Source: Fasciolopsis buskii
Lineage: Eukaryota > Platyhelminthes > Trematoda > Plagiorchiida > Fasciolidae
Length of the DNA: 64,000 bases
Direction: 5' to 3'
NCBI GenBank assembly: GCA_008360955.1
Contig: LUCM01002832.1
Span: 174,044-238,043 of the forward strand
Every line of letters begins with the position of its first letter. The stretch's first letter is position 1. The position numbers and the translations under genes are program-made. The notes beneath the pieces were generated by a model that had not been told where the DNA came from, did no database searches, and worked only from the letters and a program-made list of their open reading frames with translations. This document shows positions 62,483 to 64,000 of the stretch, in pieces.

Positions 62483-63120
62483 TTACAGGTGGCCACTTCC
62501 AACGGATTCTCCAACAAACCACAAGATAAACAGCTTTCCCTCGCTTTTTGATCGGCGTTCCCAAAACTCGCTTATTTCCCGCTTCATCTTGGGATGATCT
62601 TTAGAGTCGAGTTCTCTCGCCAACCGTACGATTTTGCCCTTTAGACGCCACAGTCGTCGAAAGACATCCTGGGCTTGCTCGTTGGAGGCGAGTACCACCT
62701 TCAGTGTGCGAGGCGATCCATCTTCGCAAATTCTACCAAGGCGAAACCCAGATCCCACTCAAAGAGACTGCACAATAGACGCTTGATCCGATGTGAATAT
62801 CTTCCCAAAAATCGTCCTCACCTGCAGGAGATCGACGTCCAGACTTTCCTGAATAGTATGCAAGAATGATTCAGGGAAATCAAACCCTGGGAGCATTGAG
62901 ATCTCGCTGGTTTATGGCAATTGTCATCCCGGATTCAGTCGATAAACCAACCGTATCTGGAGCAGTCCCCGCTCGCCGAACACGCTTCTCCCCACAAAAG
63001 TGAGAACTGGCAACCACCGACGCGTGGGACGTCCCAGGCTGTTCACTCGAAACGTCAGAGGGTGTAGCACTGGTCACGGGCGAGACAGATGCTGGTTCTG
63101 TCCTTATCGAGGCGGACTCA
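62483..63120 (-). pseudogene. LINE ORF1 remnant
   Basis: Minus-strand reading gives a low-complexity Ser/Thr-rich part (SATPSDVSSEQPGTSHASVV, 63,075-63,010). After a stop near 62,880 it continues FPESFLHTIQES, then FRLGRICEDGSPRTLKVVLA and LWRLKGKIVRLARELDSKDH (62,745-62,600). This last part looks like the C-terminal domain of LINE ORF1 proteins, which bind element RNA. A stop at about 62,760 and another near 62,480 break it. The call as ORF1 rests on this wording and on its position just upstream of ORF2. Confidence 0.55.
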
Positions 63121-63236
63121 ACTTAAATCCCCTTTGACACAACCCAGGTTGCAAAGACAGGTTTAATGAAATCACAGGGAAGTGAAGCTCAGAAGATGCA
63201 CTGGTGCACGACAAATCAGAGCACCAATCACATCCA

Positions 63237-63540
63237 TCACACCGAAGTTTTTACCCGGGGGCCCACAGTTTTGGCGCAACCCAAACAATTGCATTTTCCA
63301 CGAGCTTCATTCTTCGTAACTAGGAGTCCAGCAGGACACAATTTTCCGCAAAACACGCAGACTCGGCAGGAAGGCTTACTTAGTCTCCTAACTATCACAT
63401 TTCTGCTCCCACCTCCTTTTGGATTTGGACTTCCGCAATGGGGTCCGTTAGTGTTGTCTCGGTCTGCAGTTAAGTCATTTGATCCTCCTGGCCATATCCC
63501 ACTTCTCTGTTTCAATAGAACTCTCCTCTTGCACGTGTTA
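63237..63540 (-). other. Cys-rich open segment at LINE 5' end
   Basis: A minus-strand open frame with the spacing CRVCVFCGKLC ... CNCLGCAK, which resembles a zinc-binding cluster. It may be the N-terminal part of the ORF1 protein of the adjoining CR1-like element, since some LINE ORF1 proteins carry zinc-binding domains near the N-terminus. The frame also runs into the neighbouring RTE tail (a run of Asp codons), which is not part of it. Confidence 0.35.
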
Positions 63541-63542
63541 CG

Positions 63543-64000
63543 ATCATCATCATCATCATCGTTCAGCGTTAAACAGCAAGGCAAGCCTCACTGACCGCTG
63601 CCTTTCCCCACGGTTATACGCTTTTATAAAAAGAGTGAATATCAAAGGGGTACAGGGAGTGTACCTACACAGGCGGGAAAAGATAAGACGCTGCTGCAGC
63701 CAACACACGAAACACAGTCTAACTGTACAAACGCACGTGTTTTCAATCATTCTGGTTCGATAGAAAATGACAGCACGATCGCCACTGTTCACGACTCACT
63801 GCCATATTCTTAAGTGTCTCCAGCCAGCAAGTCGACAAGTCTTTCGGACCCCAACCACGAAGGTGTGAGACACCTACTTTACCTAACTTCGCTGTACATT
63901 TTCTCATCCTACGTTGCCACGTCATCTGTTGGCCTCCGCATGGCTTCTTCCATTCCTTAGGAGGAACACAAAATAAGGCACGGTATGGTAGACGAGTGTT
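63543..64000 (-). mobile_element. RTE-like LINE, 3' end of a second copy (cut by window edge)
   Basis: The reverse complement of 63,543-64,000 matches 58,387-58,844 over 458 bp with no gap and 6 differences by my reading. It covers the last about 80 codons of the RT polyprotein (KEWKKPCGGQQMTW, HLRGWGPKDLSTCW, NMAVSREQWRSCCHFLSN), the stop, the 3' untranslated region and the (GAT)6 tail (63,543-63,560). The rest of the element lies beyond the right edge of the window. Confidence 0.9.

Larger units (their letters stand above)
60790..63540 (-). mobile_element. CR1-like non-LTR retrotransposon with most of its RT deleted
   Basis: In minus-strand order: a Cys-rich 5' segment (63,540-63,237); ORF1 remnant (63,120-62,483); endonuclease (62,380-61,716); then, directly, an FVDD box (61,703-61,714) and the C-terminal half of the RT polyprotein to a stop at 60,810. 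The distance between the endonuclease end and FVDD is only a few codons, whereas intact LINEs carry several hundred residues of RT fingers and palm there, so an internal deletion is evident. Frameshifts split the rest. The upstream neighbour at 63,543 is the 3' end of an RTE copy in the same orientation, which appears inserted at or next to the 5' end of this element. Confidence 0.8.

Noticed and set aside
63166..63594. 142-codon plus-strand open frame
   Set aside because: Antisense to the 5' part of the CR1-like LINE and to the RTE tail; it ends in codons made by the ATC repeat.

Overview
This is eukaryotic, intron-containing, AT-rich DNA from a transposon-rich flatworm, most probably a digenean trematode. 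The assignment rests on the element mixture (CR1-like and RTE-like LINEs, a Penelope-like element, hammerhead-type repeats) and on the sequence flavour of their degenerate proteins. I cannot name the species. There are no bacterial operons, rRNAs or CRISPR arrays. One scaffold gap of 462 N lies at 16,787-17,248.

Only one host gene can be supported: VPS25, the ESCRT-II winged-helix subunit, on the minus strand as two exons (51,244-51,527 and 48,721-48,973) separated by a 2.27-kb phase-2 intron. The joined product is about 178 residues, matching the family length (human 176). A few other open stretches look weakly exon-like (23.6, 34.3 and 35.2-35.5 kb) but I could not identify them.

Layout: 1-11.9 kb, nothing recognised. 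11.9-12.9 kb (-), degenerate Penelope-like element (RT and GIY-YIG-type endonuclease remnants). 16.37-19.2 kb (-), CR1-like LINE relic split by the gap. 21.6 and 52.4 kb (+), two diverged copies of a short repeat carrying a hammerhead ribozyme fold. 23.22 kb, a short inverted repeat resembling a Penelope terminal motif. 27.1 and 55.4 kb, two copies of an unnamed dispersed repeat. 30.2-30.5 kb, two tRNA-derived SINE-like units in inverted orientation. 41.2-44.2 kb (+), heavily decayed RTE-like LINE. 47.2-47.7 kb, a copy of the sequence that lies just 5' of a second RTE element at 56.5-58.84 kb. 48.7-51.5 kb, VPS25. 54.5-55.1 kb, RTE 3' remnant. 56.5-64.0 kb, a dense LINE cluster: an RTE copy with its RT core deleted, a 3' end of another RTE family, a CR1-like LINE (-) with most of its RT missing, and the 3' end of a second RTE copy (-) that is almost identical to the first and runs off the window.

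The elements do not form a pathway with the gene. The window is a repeat-dominated region with one small housekeeping gene. The most interesting points are the hammerhead-bearing repeat pair, the two unrelated LINEs that have both lost RT core sequence, the near-identical inverted RTE 3' ends and the inverted SINE pair.
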